A stretch of DNA of 64,000 nt. Source: Sphingobacterium humi (GTDB lineage Bacteria > Bacteroidota > Bacteroidia > Sphingobacteriales > Sphingobacteriaceae). Below the pieces are notes generated by a model, which had not been told where the DNA came from, did no database searches, and worked only from the letters and a program-made list of their open reading frames with translations. Location: contig NZ_WSQA01000008.1 of NCBI RefSeq assembly GCF_009768885.1, positions 1 to 64,000 on the forward strand, written 5' to 3'. A program made the translations under genes and the position numbers. Every line of letters starts with the position of its first letter. The stretch's first letter is position 1. Below, piece after piece: positions 45,471 through 55,182 of this stretch.

Positions 45471-48400
45471 TTAAAAGGTTAATCCAAGGCCAAAAACCAC
45501 TTGTTTCATTGTAGGGTAGTTTGTTCCACTTACTTCCGGATCGAATCCTTTGTAGTCAGTAACGGTCCAGAAGTTTTCCAATGATCCGAATAATCGCAAG
45601 TTTTGTACGGCAAAGCGTTGAGTTAAATGGTTCGGGATGGTGTATCCTAGTTGGATGTTTTTCACACGCATATAGGCTTTGTTTTGTAACCAGAAATCAC
45701 TAGCACGTGTGTTTTTAGAATCTGTATAAGGCAATAACCTTGGAAAGGAAGCATCAGTACGACCTTCCGTCCAGCGCCCATCGATGATTTCCTTATTCAA
45801 TTGATAGCCCCAACGAACCGTTGGAGTGTAGTGGATGTCGGAATAAATTACTTTATTGCCGGCGGCTCCTTGCAGGAATACATTGAAATCGATGCCTTTA
45901 TAATCAAATCCTATGTTAAAGCCATAGGTGATGCGTGGCGCTGTACCATGTCCTACAGCAACCCGATCTTCATCATTTAGGATACCATCGCCATTGCTGT
46001 CCTTATATAAAATATCGCCCTTTTTAGGATTTCCGAAAGCAGCAAATGGGTTAAGTTTATTGTTGGTGTTTGGGTCGACTGGTGCATTGTTTACCATATC
46101 TTCTACTAATTGCAGGTCGGCATCTGTTTGGATAATCCGATCAGCGAGTAAAATATATTGGGTATTGATGGCATAGCCTTCCTGTAACAAGTTAGAACCG
46201 GATATAGAGCGATCTTTTCCTTTAAACTTAATCACTTTATTATCGATAAAGGTGAAATTTCCACCAATATTGAAGTTGAAATCGTCGCCAATCTTGTCGC
46301 GATAGGATAGGTTGGTTTCTATACCACGGTTTCTTACTTTTGCAGCATTAGTACGGGGAATAGACGCATCACCAACTACTAAAGGTGCGGGAAGATTAAT
46401 GAGGATATTATTGGTTGTTTTATCGAATACATCAATAGATCCACCGATTTTATGACCTAATAAATCGAAATCCAATCCGAAGTTTAACACATTGGTACTT
46501 TCCCAAGTTAATAAACTATTGCTTAACACTGTTTGAGCGAAACCAACATAGAGTTGATTGTTGAGGATGTAATTAGCAGAGTTATAAAGTGCTTGATACT
46601 CGTAGTTATTGATGCCTGAGTTATAATAAAAAATATCATCAATGGTACCGTTATTTCCTAAAGAACCATAAGAAGCTCTTAATTTTAACGTTGGCATCCA
46701 TTCGGCACTATAAAATTCTTCCGAGGAGATTTTCCAACCTACGGAAGCTGATGGAAATGTTCCCCATCTGCTTTTGCCCGACGCAAAGCGGGACGAGCCA
46801 TCTGTCCGCAAATTCGCCTCTAATAAGTACTTATCATCCCAGGAAAGGTTTATCCGACCGAAAAAGGAACGCATGGCCCAATCAGTTGTATTTCCGGAGG
46901 CTGAGGCATCCATGGTTGCGGCATTTAGCACAGTTAAAGAAGGGTCAACCAAATCAAGCTTAGAAGCCGAGAACCAACCGTCCTTTAATAGCTCCTGGCT
47001 GGCACCCACCATAACTTCATATTGTAGGCGGTTGTCAACAGCAGAATTTTCATATTTAGCAATTCCATCCATGTAATAGCGGAAGGATTTCACTGAGGTG
47101 TTGGATACAGAGGATCTTCCAGTTCCCGCTGTAGCTACTGTATTAGTCAGAAAATTCCAACGATCATTAAATACAGGTTGAGAATAAATGAAATCATCAT
47201 TATACGTATAAGTATAAGAACCTTCCATGGTTAAGCCTTTAATCGGTTTTAATTTTGCAAAGAATCTGCTGACAACGCGGTTCTTATTGATATCTCCTTT
47301 TGAGCTATATAATCGATGTAGAATGTTGTTTGATTGGGGATCGTCCTCAGGATTATTAGGTGAACCAAAACGGCCATCTGGTGCTCGTAAAACCATACCA
47401 GGCGTACTCGCAGCTGCATATAAGAAAACATCATTGATCAAGTTCGTTCCTATTTCAGTTTTTGAAACGACACCATTGATATTGGCGCCTAAAGTTAGCC
47501 AAGGTTTTAAATCAGCTTCTAGATTTACCCTTGCAGTATGACGCTTATAGGTTGCACGTTCTACAATGCCGGGGTTATCCAATAGCCCATAGGATCCGAA
47601 GAATCTTATTTTCTCGCTACCTCCCGTAAAGGAAAGGTTGTGGTTCTGTGAAATTTTATTTTGGAATAATGCTTCTACCCAATCCACATTCGGATATTGC
47701 AAGGGATCGCCATTTTCATTGGCTCGCCAAAGGTCTATTTTCTCTTGGGAAAATATCATTTTGGCATTGGGATCTCCATTTTTGTAACCTTCGTTTACCA
47801 ATTCCATGTAATCTGCATAATTAGAAATCATGGTCATGACATTCGAAGGCTGTTGTGAAGAAAAGTAATTGTTGTAGATCACTTTAAACTGATCGTTCTT
47901 ACCACGTTTTGTGGTAATCAAGATAACTCCATTGGCTGCTCTTGATCCATAAATGGAGGCCGAAGCCGCATCTTTTAACACGGAGATGCTCTCTACGTCC
48001 TGGGGGTTGATCAAGTTCATATCGCCTACAACACCATCAATAACGACAAGTGGATTCGCATTGTTCAACGTTCCTTGACCGCGAACTCGTAAAGTACCAC
48101 CATCAGCACCTGGTCTACCAGAACCTTGTGTAACAGATAATCCTGGTGCTTGACCCGATAGGCCGGCAGATAGGGAAGTAATTGGTCGGCTTTCCACCAC
48201 GTCTGTCATTTGAATGGAAGCCACGGCTCCTGTGAGGTTTTCCTTTTTCTGGGTACCGAAACCAACAACTACAACAGCTTCTAAATCTGTCGAGCCTGCC
48301 TCAAGGCGAATGTTCATACTGCCCGTAGTGGATGCTTGAATTTCCAACGTTTGATAGCCAATGTAACTAACAGTTAACAATGCATTGCTTGTTACGCCAG

Positions 48401-48677
48401 AAAGCTGGAAAGTGCCATCATCATTGGTTTTCGTGCTGATAGCCGTCCCTTTCACAGAAACAGTTGCTCCGGAAATGGGCGTGCCATCTGTGGAAGTTAC
48501 TTTCCCGCGAACGGTGTGCTGCAGGTTGGATTCTATCCGAATTGTAGGCGCTTCTTTTAAGGTATTCCCTTGAACTTGAATAACACTAGCAAAGCATAGC
48601 GACAGGAGTAAGGACCAACTTACGCGTGGGGTAATCGTCCTCACTCCATAGGATGGGTGAGTAAGGTTATTATTCAT
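45471..48677 (-). CDS. SusC/RagA TonB-dependent transporter of the uronate locus
   Basis: 1068 residues: signal to about 38, carboxypeptidase-like domain (VRGKVTSTDGTPISGATVSV), LEAVVVVGFGTQKKENLTG, plug with RVRGQGTLNNANPLVVIDGV and the barrel ending VFGLGLTF. No STN domain and no sigma/FecR pair accompany it, and no hybrid two-component sensor or GntR/LacI gene lies next to it, so its regulator is elsewhere. It is the first gene of the five-gene PUL, divergent from jetA across 195 bases. Confidence 0.93.
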   Translation of the reverse strand: MNNNLTHPSYGVRTITPRVSWSLLLSLCFASVIQVQGNTLKEAPTIRIESNLQHTVRGKVTSTDGTPISGATVSVKGTAISTKTNDDGTFQLSGVTSNALLTVSYIGYQTLEIQASTTGSMNIRLEAGSTDLEAVVVVGFGTQKKENLTGAVASIQMTDVVESRPITSLSAGLSGQAPGLSVTQGSGRPGADGGTLRVRGQGTLNNANPLVVIDGVVGDMNLINPQDVESISVLKDAASASIYGSRAANGVILITTKRGKNDQFKVIYNNYFSSQQPSNVMTMISNYADYMELVNEGYKNGDPNAKMIFSQEKIDLWRANENGDPLQYPNVDWVEALFQNKISQNHNLSFTGGSEKIRFFGSYGLLDNPGIVERATYKRHTARVNLEADLKPWLTLGANINGVVSKTEIGTNLINDVFLYAAASTPGMVLRAPDGRFGSPNNPEDDPQSNNILHRLYSSKGDINKNRVVSRFFAKLKPIKGLTMEGSYTYTYNDDFIYSQPVFNDRWNFLTNTVATAGTGRSSVSNTSVKSFRYYMDGIAKYENSAVDNRLQYEVMVGASQELLKDGWFSASKLDLVDPSLTVLNAATMDASASGNTTDWAMRSFFGRINLSWDDKYLLEANLRTDGSSRFASGKSRWGTFPSASVGWKISSEEFYSAEWMPTLKLRASYGSLGNNGTIDDIFYYNSGINNYEYQALYNSANYILNNQLYVGFAQTVLSNSLLTWESTNVLNFGLDFDLLGHKIGGSIDVFDKTTNNILINLPAPLVVGDASIPRTNAAKVRNRGIETNLSYRDKIGDDFNFNIGGNFTFIDNKVIKFKGKDRSISGSNLLQEGYAINTQYILLADRIIQTDADLQLVEDMVNNAPVDPNTNNKLNPFAAFGNPKKGDILYKDSNGDGILNDEDRVAVGHGTAPRITYGFNIGFDYKGIDFNVFLQGAAGNKVIYSDIHYTPTVRWGYQLNKEIIDGRWTEGRTDASFPRLLPYTDSKNTRASDFWLQNKAYMRVKNIQLGYTIPNHLTQRFAVQNLRLFGSLENFWTVTDYKGFDPEVSGTNYPTMKQVVFGLGLTF

Positions 48678-48872
48678 TTATATAGGTTTTGTTATTAGCC
48701 GGTATCTAAATTAGGGGATAATCTTCTGGAGTAATGAAATAATCACGAAAACGATTTCTTTGCGTTTGGGCAGCCTATAATACCATTGTATCCTTTAATT
48801 ATTCTGTTTAAAGACAGTCGATTAGCCATTTGTGTTGATAAATTGTTATTTTAGGTCATAACTGTATGCGAT

Positions 48873-50072
48873 TTGAAATCATTTACTTCCATAAAGCAAT
48901 TACTGGCCACCTTAAGTCGAGAACAGAAGCTTATAAGCGAAATCTTTGAAAAGAGGAAGCTATTTGCCTATAGGTATGATGACGCTCTGGAGGTATTGGA
49001 TTATAATGAGGATAAACTTCGCTTGCTGTTGGAGTATAATGTTCTTCGAGAGAATGGGGCATTTTTAGAATTGGATGATCAATTTTTACAATTCTTTGAA
49101 CAGATTCTAGAGGTTAACGAAGAGATAAACGTCTCATTTATTAATGAAAACATACAAGCTATCCGCCATAATATTTTGTATTACCTGCAAGAAAATAATG
49201 ATTACAGGCGATACAACTATCTAAGACAAATTAAGAATGCGCTTCGAAAAATAGGTGTAATTGCTATTCGTAATGTTGTCGATTTAAAACGAAACATCGA
49301 TAATACGTTTAAAAATGAACCTAATTATAAAATCAAAAAGTCTAAACTGGAGAATCTGGATAGTAAACGGAATGATATATTCAATTTAATTAATCTTACC
49401 GAGAAACTAATTTCAGGAGATGAAGAGCAGACTTTTTTTAAAGTAGCAACAGATGAGCAACTCCAACAAATCATTCTATATTTAAAAAGTCAGCTTAATG
49501 CCTGTCGACACAACCTTATCGATAGTCAGAAGCAGATTATAGAATATTTAAATCGACTTCGTGCACAAAATATCTTGGTAGAAAAAATTCGGCAGCTAAT
49601 ATATCTGAAAGACCAATTTGAACTACGGACTAAAACCAATATTTTGGATGTTTTGCGAAGGGAAAACCCATTACTTTTTGAGCCCAATCCGGTTTATTCG
49701 TTGAAGCTATCCATTGAACAGCTTCAAAATGATGATACCTGTTTAGATTTGATTAAAAAAATCCGTGCCAAGCATCTATCTGGTATTAGAATAAAACAGT
49801 CGATTGCTGAAACTAATTTAAGTGCGTATTTGGATTCAGAGGTTGAGCAAGTTCCTCAAATTAATCTGGAAGAAGTAAAAAATAACTTTCTCGCGGGGAG
49901 TAATAATTTATTCGAATTTTTGCAAAGCTATGATTTTGGAATGCAAGTGGAATTTGAAGAAAGAGTAACCGTCTATTGCCAACTTGTTTCACAATACGAT
50001 AACTTTTTTAGATTTACGGATCGATACCATGTAAAATCTGGAACAGAATATTTACTTATATATCCTGCTTAA
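48873..50072 (+). CDS. jetA: JetA/MksF-like kleisin subunit of a Wadjet-type system
   Basis: 399 residues starting at a TTG (48873); an in-frame stop lies at 48852-48854 and no ATG is available, while ATG 48866 is in another frame. Residues 1-70 look like a winged helix (LSREQKLISEIFEKRKLFAY, then LLEYNVLRENGAFLELDDQF). The rest is helical with coiled-coil stretches at about 140-260, as in MukF/MksF-type kleisins. Identification rests on its place: it is followed after one base by a JetB/MksE-sized protein, an SMC-like ATPase and a TOPRIM protein. In Wadjet, JetA bridges the SMC heads and carries JetB. Confidence 0.75.
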   Translation: MKSFTSIKQLLATLSREQKLISEIFEKRKLFAYRYDDALEVLDYNEDKLRLLLEYNVLRENGAFLELDDQFLQFFEQILEVNEEINVSFINENIQAIRHNILYYLQENNDYRRYNYLRQIKNALRKIGVIAIRNVVDLKRNIDNTFKNEPNYKIKKSKLENLDSKRNDIFNLINLTEKLISGDEEQTFFKVATDEQLQQIILYLKSQLNACRHNLIDSQKQIIEYLNRLRAQNILVEKIRQLIYLKDQFELRTKTNILDVLRRENPLLFEPNPVYSLKLSIEQLQNDDTCLDLIKKIRAKHLSGIRIKQSIAETNLSAYLDSEVEQVPQINLEEVKNNFLAGSNNLFEFLQSYDFGMQVEFEERVTVYCQLVSQYDNFFRFTDRYHVKSGTEYLLIYPA

Positions 50073-50073
50073 T

Positions 50074-50646
50074 ATGAGTGTAATACCTAAACAATCTGCT
50101 AATGTTTTCGAAATTTTGAGTAAGGGTCAGTTCATTTGCTCAAATAGTACCAAAGAACATATCCGAAAACTTTACTTAGCCATCAATGAAGATTTTGATG
50201 CCTATAGAACCTATTTTCTTGGAATTAATATGTTATTGGAAGAAGGAAATGAATATTATCACTTTGTAAGATCCGAATACCGTGCTGAAATTGAACGTAA
50301 GCTCGAAATTGCAATGAAATGGATTGATATATTAGACTTTTTAAAAACTTTCGACCATGGCTTTGGTTCAGGGATGCGTTTTCGGATGGCTGATATATTG
50401 GTAAGGCTTGGTGTAGACGCGGATCTCAAAAGTAAACTTGAAAGTTTAAGAAAATATACAACCGGCAAGGATAAGTATGCTGAAATCTTGGCGAAAATTT
50501 TAGATATGTTAGAAAGGGATAATTTTATCGAGCTTGAAAACGATATATCTCAAGAATACAAAACATTGGCTTCCTTCGCTTACTTAGAAAACCTAGTTTC
50601 AGCTATAGATATACCAGAAGATATACAGCATGAGATACCTGAATAA
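50074..50646 (+). CDS. jetB: JetB/MksE-like subunit
   Basis: 190 residues, the typical size for MksE/JetB. It contains YYHFVRSEYRAEIERKLEI near 58 and FLKTFDHGFGSGMRFRMADIL near 90. The late MLERDNFIELENDISQEYKTLASFAYL near 145 recalls the end of MksE-type KITE (winged-helix) proteins. It starts 2 bases after jetA and overlaps jetC by 17 bases, so stoichiometric co-translation is likely. In known Wadjet complexes JetB dimers bind the kleisin and guide DNA. Assigned mainly from size, these blocks and context. Confidence 0.75.
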   Translation: MSVIPKQSANVFEILSKGQFICSNSTKEHIRKLYLAINEDFDAYRTYFLGINMLLEEGNEYYHFVRSEYRAEIERKLEIAMKWIDILDFLKTFDHGFGSGMRFRMADILVRLGVDADLKSKLESLRKYTTGKDKYAEILAKILDMLERDNFIELENDISQEYKTLASFAYLENLVSAIDIPEDIQHEIPE

Positions 50647-53600
50647 AATTATTTTTATAAATAGTGCCAGTATTGCTTATGCAGAAATAGGCCTCTCTGG
50701 AAATGTGCACTTTATTGGAACTCAAGGTGTAGGTAAGAGTACCTGTTTGCGGGCCATTCTCTTTTTCTATAATGCAGATAAAATAAAACTGGGCATCGAA
50801 AAAAGTAAGCGAACTTTTGATGATTATTATCTACCGCATGCCAACTCTTATATAATATATGAAGTTCTAACAGAAAATGGTCCCTTCTGTGTTTTGTTAT
50901 TTAAATCTCAAGGCAGAGCTGCCTTCAGGTTTATAAATTCAGCATATCATAAGGAAAATTACATCGGGGAGGACCATAGGGCAATGCTGTGGGATCAGTT
51001 GCGCAATACATTCGCTTCGCATACCTCATACAGTCGAAAAGTTGACCGTTATGAAGAATATCGGGATATAATTTATGGTAATAATAAAGGACTTGATGCT
51101 GTGTTCCGGAAATATGCCCTCATCGAAAGTCGATCCTATCAGAATCTTCCACGCACGATTCAAAATGTCTTTTTAAATTCTAAACTAGAAGCGGAGTTTA
51201 TTAAACAAACGATTATTATGTCGCTGAATGAGGAGGACATCCGGATAGATTTAGATCAGTATGCTCTTCATCTTAAGAATTTTGAACAGCAACTTAATGA
51301 CATAGGTAAATGGTCGGAACAAAACAGGTCTGGGGAAGTCCTTGTTCGCATGCTTGCGAGTAATATTGCAAAACTCAGGAGAACAGTTAACTTTTTGACG
51401 AAAGAAAAATATGAACTTTTTCAAAATTTGATTGCTATTCATAGCCAGATTGAGCAAGCTCATCCATTTTTATTAAAGGAGCTTGAGCAACTACAAGGAA
51501 AACAAGCTCAGGCTGAGAAAAAAGTTAGGGAAGCAAATGATAAGTTTCAAGAGAGGATAAATAAGATTAATAAAGAAATAACATTGATGGACGATAGGTT
51601 ATCGGATGCCAAAATAAAGAATGAACTCTATCAGCGATTGGACATCAATAGCATAATAGATCGAGTGTCTAAAAAGGCTGTTTGGGAAACTAAAAAACAT
51701 AGCATGGAAGCCGAACGTCATTTACTTTCATTTCGTTATCAGGAAATCACTGATAAATATAAAGCCTTGTTACAACAGCTCGACAATCAATTGCAAATGT
51801 TCATCAATGAGAGGGAGAGGGAAAATAACACATTAAATGCAGAGACCAACCAGAGGAAAGACAAAATTAAAGATCAGTTTGATAAAATTTTAAAAGAAAT
51901 GGATATGGAGTTGGCTGTTTTAAAGGAAAATGCCGATATAAAAGAAACATCCATTCAAGAGATCATTCATCAGATTACATTAGAAACTGCTGTAGCAAAG
52001 GTGAAACGTTGGTATGAAGATGAGTTAAATGAAGTCGAACAGGTGATCAAACATGCAGATCAAGAACTTATAGCTATTAAAAATTTCAGAAACAATAGTC
52101 GGGCACAGATTGAATCATTACAGAAAAGTTGGGCAATGGATGAAAAAGAAGTGCAAATGAGTTATGCTGCGCAAAAGGCCGAACTTGACCAACGGATAGC
52201 TGGTGAAAAATCCATAATCGACGAAAATGAGTCGATAATTAGCAGAAGTAGTAATTCATTTTATGAATGGTTGCACAACAACAAACCGGGATGGGAAGAA
52301 AATATTGGTAAGGTAATTAATCAGCAATCTATTCTTTTTAATTCTGAATTATCCCCGAAATCAGTGGATGCCAATGGACACCTTCTGTTTGGTGTTGAAC
52401 TTAATTTAGCGCAATTACCGCTTCGTATTAAAACAATAGCCGATTATGAACAGGAAATTAAGACTTGTTATGCAGAAATTGCAAAACATCAAGCTTCCAT
52501 CACTAATCTTGAAGAACAGGAAAACAAAGAAATAGATAAAATTAGCAAAAAATATCAGCCTCAGATTAAACAACTAAAAGAAGAAATTGGTATAGGAGAG
52601 TATAACGAAACAAAATTTATCCAAAAACAGAAACAGGCAGTACTGAGTCAGGAAGAATGGAAGCGAAAAGCTGAATCTAAGAAGAGTCAAATTCTAGATG
52701 ATCTGAACAAGCGAAAGTTTGAAGCGGAACAAGAAAAAGTACAAGCTCAAGAAGAATGGAAGGCTACCAAAAACAATAAAACAAGGCAACAGGAGGAACG
52801 AAAGCGAGAGTTAAAAAGTAAACTACAAGAAGAGGATCAACGACTCGCTAACCTTCTAAATCAATCTGATGAATCTATTGCTGCAGAAAAGCAACAGGTG
52901 GCCCTTCGCAGAATTAAAATTGAGGAACAACAAAATAAGGATCTACATCAGGAAGGAGCAGAGGTGGAGCGACTGAAGGAAATAGATACTGAAATTCTTC
53001 AGATTGAAACAGAATTAAATTACATCGAGGCAAATAGAGATCGGGTAGCAGAATACAATAAAGATAAAAGGGAATTATTTGATCTGGTTGATGAGTTTAA
53101 AGCAAAAAGAAAAATAGCTACGGGAAAACTCGCTACTGAAAAAGAAAGTCATGTCATTGCAAAGTCCAGACTCCAAGAATCGCTGTCTGTGTTGCAAAAT
53201 CAAATTTCATCCCTTGAGCTTAAACTTCGGGAGACTAGGGAAGACCTAACGGCGTTTGAAGAATTCTGTAAATCTGATCTTTACCTGAACCTGGCAAATG
53301 AAGAGCCAAATATCATAATGGTTGAGGCGGATCCAATTCGACTGGTAAAAATAATTGCAACGATTTATGAAAAAATAAGTGAATCAAACAACCGGATGAC
53401 GGAATTACGAAGTCATATTAATCGATTCCTTAGTAATTTCTCCGTAGGTAATATTTTTGGATTTGAAACAATTCTTGTTGATGATCAGCAATACCTTCAC
53501 TTTGCTGATAACCTCAGTGAATTTCTGGAAGAAAATAAAATAGATGAATACGAAAGAAGAACGAATGAGCTTTTTGCATCTTTAATACTCCAGGTTGGAA

Positions 53601-54304
53601 GGGAGACTACTGAATTGGTCTCTAAAGAAGCAATTATTAATAAAGTAATCAATGATATTAACCGTGACTTTATGGAACGTAATTTTGCGGGAGTAATTAA
53701 GGGCATTGAATTAAGAATGACACCTAGTGCAAGCAAGATCGTGTCGCTACTACAACATATTCGTCTTTTCAATGACGAATATGCGATTGCATTAGGTACT
53801 GCAAATTTATTTAGTCAGGAAGATTCAACGCTTAACAATAAAAAGGCTGTGAATTATCTTCGAAGCTTTGCTTTGGAAATTGCAGCATCGAAACAAAATG
53901 AAGTCACCCTTTCTGATACTTTTGAATTACAATTTAAAATTGTAGAAAATGATAATGACAGTGGTTGGGTAGAAAAACTCACAAACGTAGGCTCTGAAGG
54001 AACTGACGTTCTTGTGAAAGCTATGATCAATATCATGTTGTTGAATGTATTTAAGGAAAATGCTTCTAAAAAATTCAAGGACTTCCGGTTGCATTGTATG
54101 ATGGATGAGATTGGAAAATTACATCCGAATAATGTGAAAGGCATCCTGAAATTCGCTAATGACCGAAATATCGTGCTCATTAATAGTTCGCCAACTTCTT
54201 ATAATGCAATTGATTATAAACATACCTATTTGTTGAGTAAGGATAAAACGCATGCAACCTTGGTGAAAAGATTAATAACAAACAACCAAGCGTATGAAAA
54301 TTAG
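50630..54304 (+). CDS. jetC: JetC/MksB-like SMC-family ATPase
   Basis: 1224 residues. Walker A GTQGVGKST at 30-38, two long coiled-coil arms at about 270-535 and 615-900, and an ABC-type signature-like VGSEGTDVLVK at 1120-1130. Walker B MMDEIGKL lies at about 1157-1164, with the following INSSPTSYN acting as the switch region. The coils are separated by a compact island (about 540-615) starting SFYEWLHNNKPGW rather than a canonical SMC hinge. This is the motor that would extrude DNA loops and sense plasmid size. It overlaps jetB by 17 bases and jetD by 11 bases. Confidence 0.82.
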   Translation: MRYLNKIIFINSASIAYAEIGLSGNVHFIGTQGVGKSTCLRAILFFYNADKIKLGIEKSKRTFDDYYLPHANSYIIYEVLTENGPFCVLLFKSQGRAAFRFINSAYHKENYIGEDHRAMLWDQLRNTFASHTSYSRKVDRYEEYRDIIYGNNKGLDAVFRKYALIESRSYQNLPRTIQNVFLNSKLEAEFIKQTIIMSLNEEDIRIDLDQYALHLKNFEQQLNDIGKWSEQNRSGEVLVRMLASNIAKLRRTVNFLTKEKYELFQNLIAIHSQIEQAHPFLLKELEQLQGKQAQAEKKVREANDKFQERINKINKEITLMDDRLSDAKIKNELYQRLDINSIIDRVSKKAVWETKKHSMEAERHLLSFRYQEITDKYKALLQQLDNQLQMFINERERENNTLNAETNQRKDKIKDQFDKILKEMDMELAVLKENADIKETSIQEIIHQITLETAVAKVKRWYEDELNEVEQVIKHADQELIAIKNFRNNSRAQIESLQKSWAMDEKEVQMSYAAQKAELDQRIAGEKSIIDENESIISRSSNSFYEWLHNNKPGWEENIGKVINQQSILFNSELSPKSVDANGHLLFGVELNLAQLPLRIKTIADYEQEIKTCYAEIAKHQASITNLEEQENKEIDKISKKYQPQIKQLKEEIGIGEYNETKFIQKQKQAVLSQEEWKRKAESKKSQILDDLNKRKFEAEQEKVQAQEEWKATKNNKTRQQEERKRELKSKLQEEDQRLANLLNQSDESIAAEKQQVALRRIKIEEQQNKDLHQEGAEVERLKEIDTEILQIETELNYIEANRDRVAEYNKDKRELFDLVDEFKAKRKIATGKLATEKESHVIAKSRLQESLSVLQNQISSLELKLRETREDLTAFEEFCKSDLYLNLANEEPNIIMVEADPIRLVKIIATIYEKISESNNRMTELRSHINRFLSNFSVGNIFGFETILVDDQQYLHFADNLSEFLEENKIDEYERRTNELFASLILQVGRETTELVSKEAIINKVINDINRDFMERNFAGVIKGIELRMTPSASKIVSLLQHIRLFNDEYAIALGTANLFSQEDSTLNNKKAVNYLRSFALEIAASKQNEVTLSDTFELQFKIVENDNDSGWVEKLTNVGSEGTDVLVKAMINIMLLNVFKENASKKFKDFRLHCMMDEIGKLHPNNVKGILKFANDRNIVLINSSPTSYNAIDYKHTYLLSKDKTHATLVKRLITNNQAYEN

Positions 54305-55154
54305 TCTGGCTCTTGCTATTAAATTATTACGCATGGCTAGGGGTGAACAATTGCCCGCTAGCAGCATGCGATTCTCTCTTGTCAATGGATTTATAGAAGA
54401 AGGAATTATTCTAGATCAGCGAAAAGGAAGATCCAAAAGTTTACTTTATATCCCAGATGTAAATGGGTTAAATAGCTATCTGCGAGTCCGTTTTGCTATA
54501 CTAGATCTTGAAACTTATGTTGCAGTGCTTCAACAGCAGGAAGTCTCCCGATCGGATTTAACCCGGAGTGCCTCAGATTCCAAACTTATTGCTGTGCGGT
54601 CTTTTAAGGGCTTTTTGGTCAATAGCTTTATGCCGATTCCTGGTTTATTAGATGGGCTTGAAATTATAATTCATCCCACTGATGGAACTTTTCAATTTAT
54701 CCATCGCTATGAAACCTTTATTCCAAACCCCGAAGTAGTCATCGTGAATGTAGAAAATTCAGAGAACTTTAGTACCATTGCACAGCAACGATTCCTATTT
54801 GAAGGACTTACACCACTCTTTGTAAGTCGCTATCCTCAAAATCAGAATAAAGACCTGCTAAAGTGGCTGCAGGGTATACCAAATAAATACCTCCATTATG
54901 GCGATTTTGATTATGCTGGAATCAATATCTATTTAAATGAATATAAAAACACCTTAAAAGAGCGTGCTACATTCTTTGTTCCACAAAACTTGGAACAGCT
55001 ACTTTCTAATTATGGAAATCCAGCACTTTATGATCGACAAAAGCTCAACCATAAAGTTAATGAGGTAGGGGAGCCTGCATTAATAGAGTTAGTCAAACTT
55101 TTACAGCAATATAAAAAAGGGTTAGAGCAAGAAGCTTTGATCGGATTAACATAA
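54294..55154 (+). CDS. jetD: JetD/MksG-like TOPRIM nuclease subunit
   Basis: 286 residues, shorter than the roughly 390 of well-studied JetD proteins. The N-terminal 100 or so residues are winged-helix-like (RGEQLPASSMRFSLVNGFIE, then GIILDQRKGRS). The TOPRIM-type core has the acidic residue E154 in VIVNVENSENF and the D-x-D pair D204/D206 in HYGDFDYAGINIY. A terminal acidic EQE at 278-280 matches the Glu often found at the JetD C-terminus. It is expected to cut DNA once the Jet complex has loaded on it. It overlaps jetC by 11 bases and ends the operon. Confidence 0.78.
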   Translation: MKISLALAIKLLRMARGEQLPASSMRFSLVNGFIEEGIILDQRKGRSKSLLYIPDVNGLNSYLRVRFAILDLETYVAVLQQQEVSRSDLTRSASDSKLIAVRSFKGFLVNSFMPIPGLLDGLEIIIHPTDGTFQFIHRYETFIPNPEVVIVNVENSENFSTIAQQRFLFEGLTPLFVSRYPQNQNKDLLKWLQGIPNKYLHYGDFDYAGINIYLNEYKNTLKERATFFVPQNLEQLLSNYGNPALYDRQKLNHKVNEVGEPALIELVKLLQQYKKGLEQEALIGLT

Positions 55155-55182
55155 TCCGAATGAAAAAATACCCCAGAAAAAT

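Noticed and set aside
48866..48950. ATG at 48866 as the start of jetA.
   Set aside because: It is in a different frame and soon meets a stop; the JetA frame can only start at TTG 48873 after the in-frame stop at 48852-48854.
48873..55154. Chromosomal MukBEF/MksBEF condensin for housekeeping, or another SMC-like defence (Lamassu-type).
   Set aside because: The fourth TOPRIM-type gene overlapping the ATPase gene fits Wadjet/MksG and not housekeeping MukBEF; Lamassu lacks this four-gene order.
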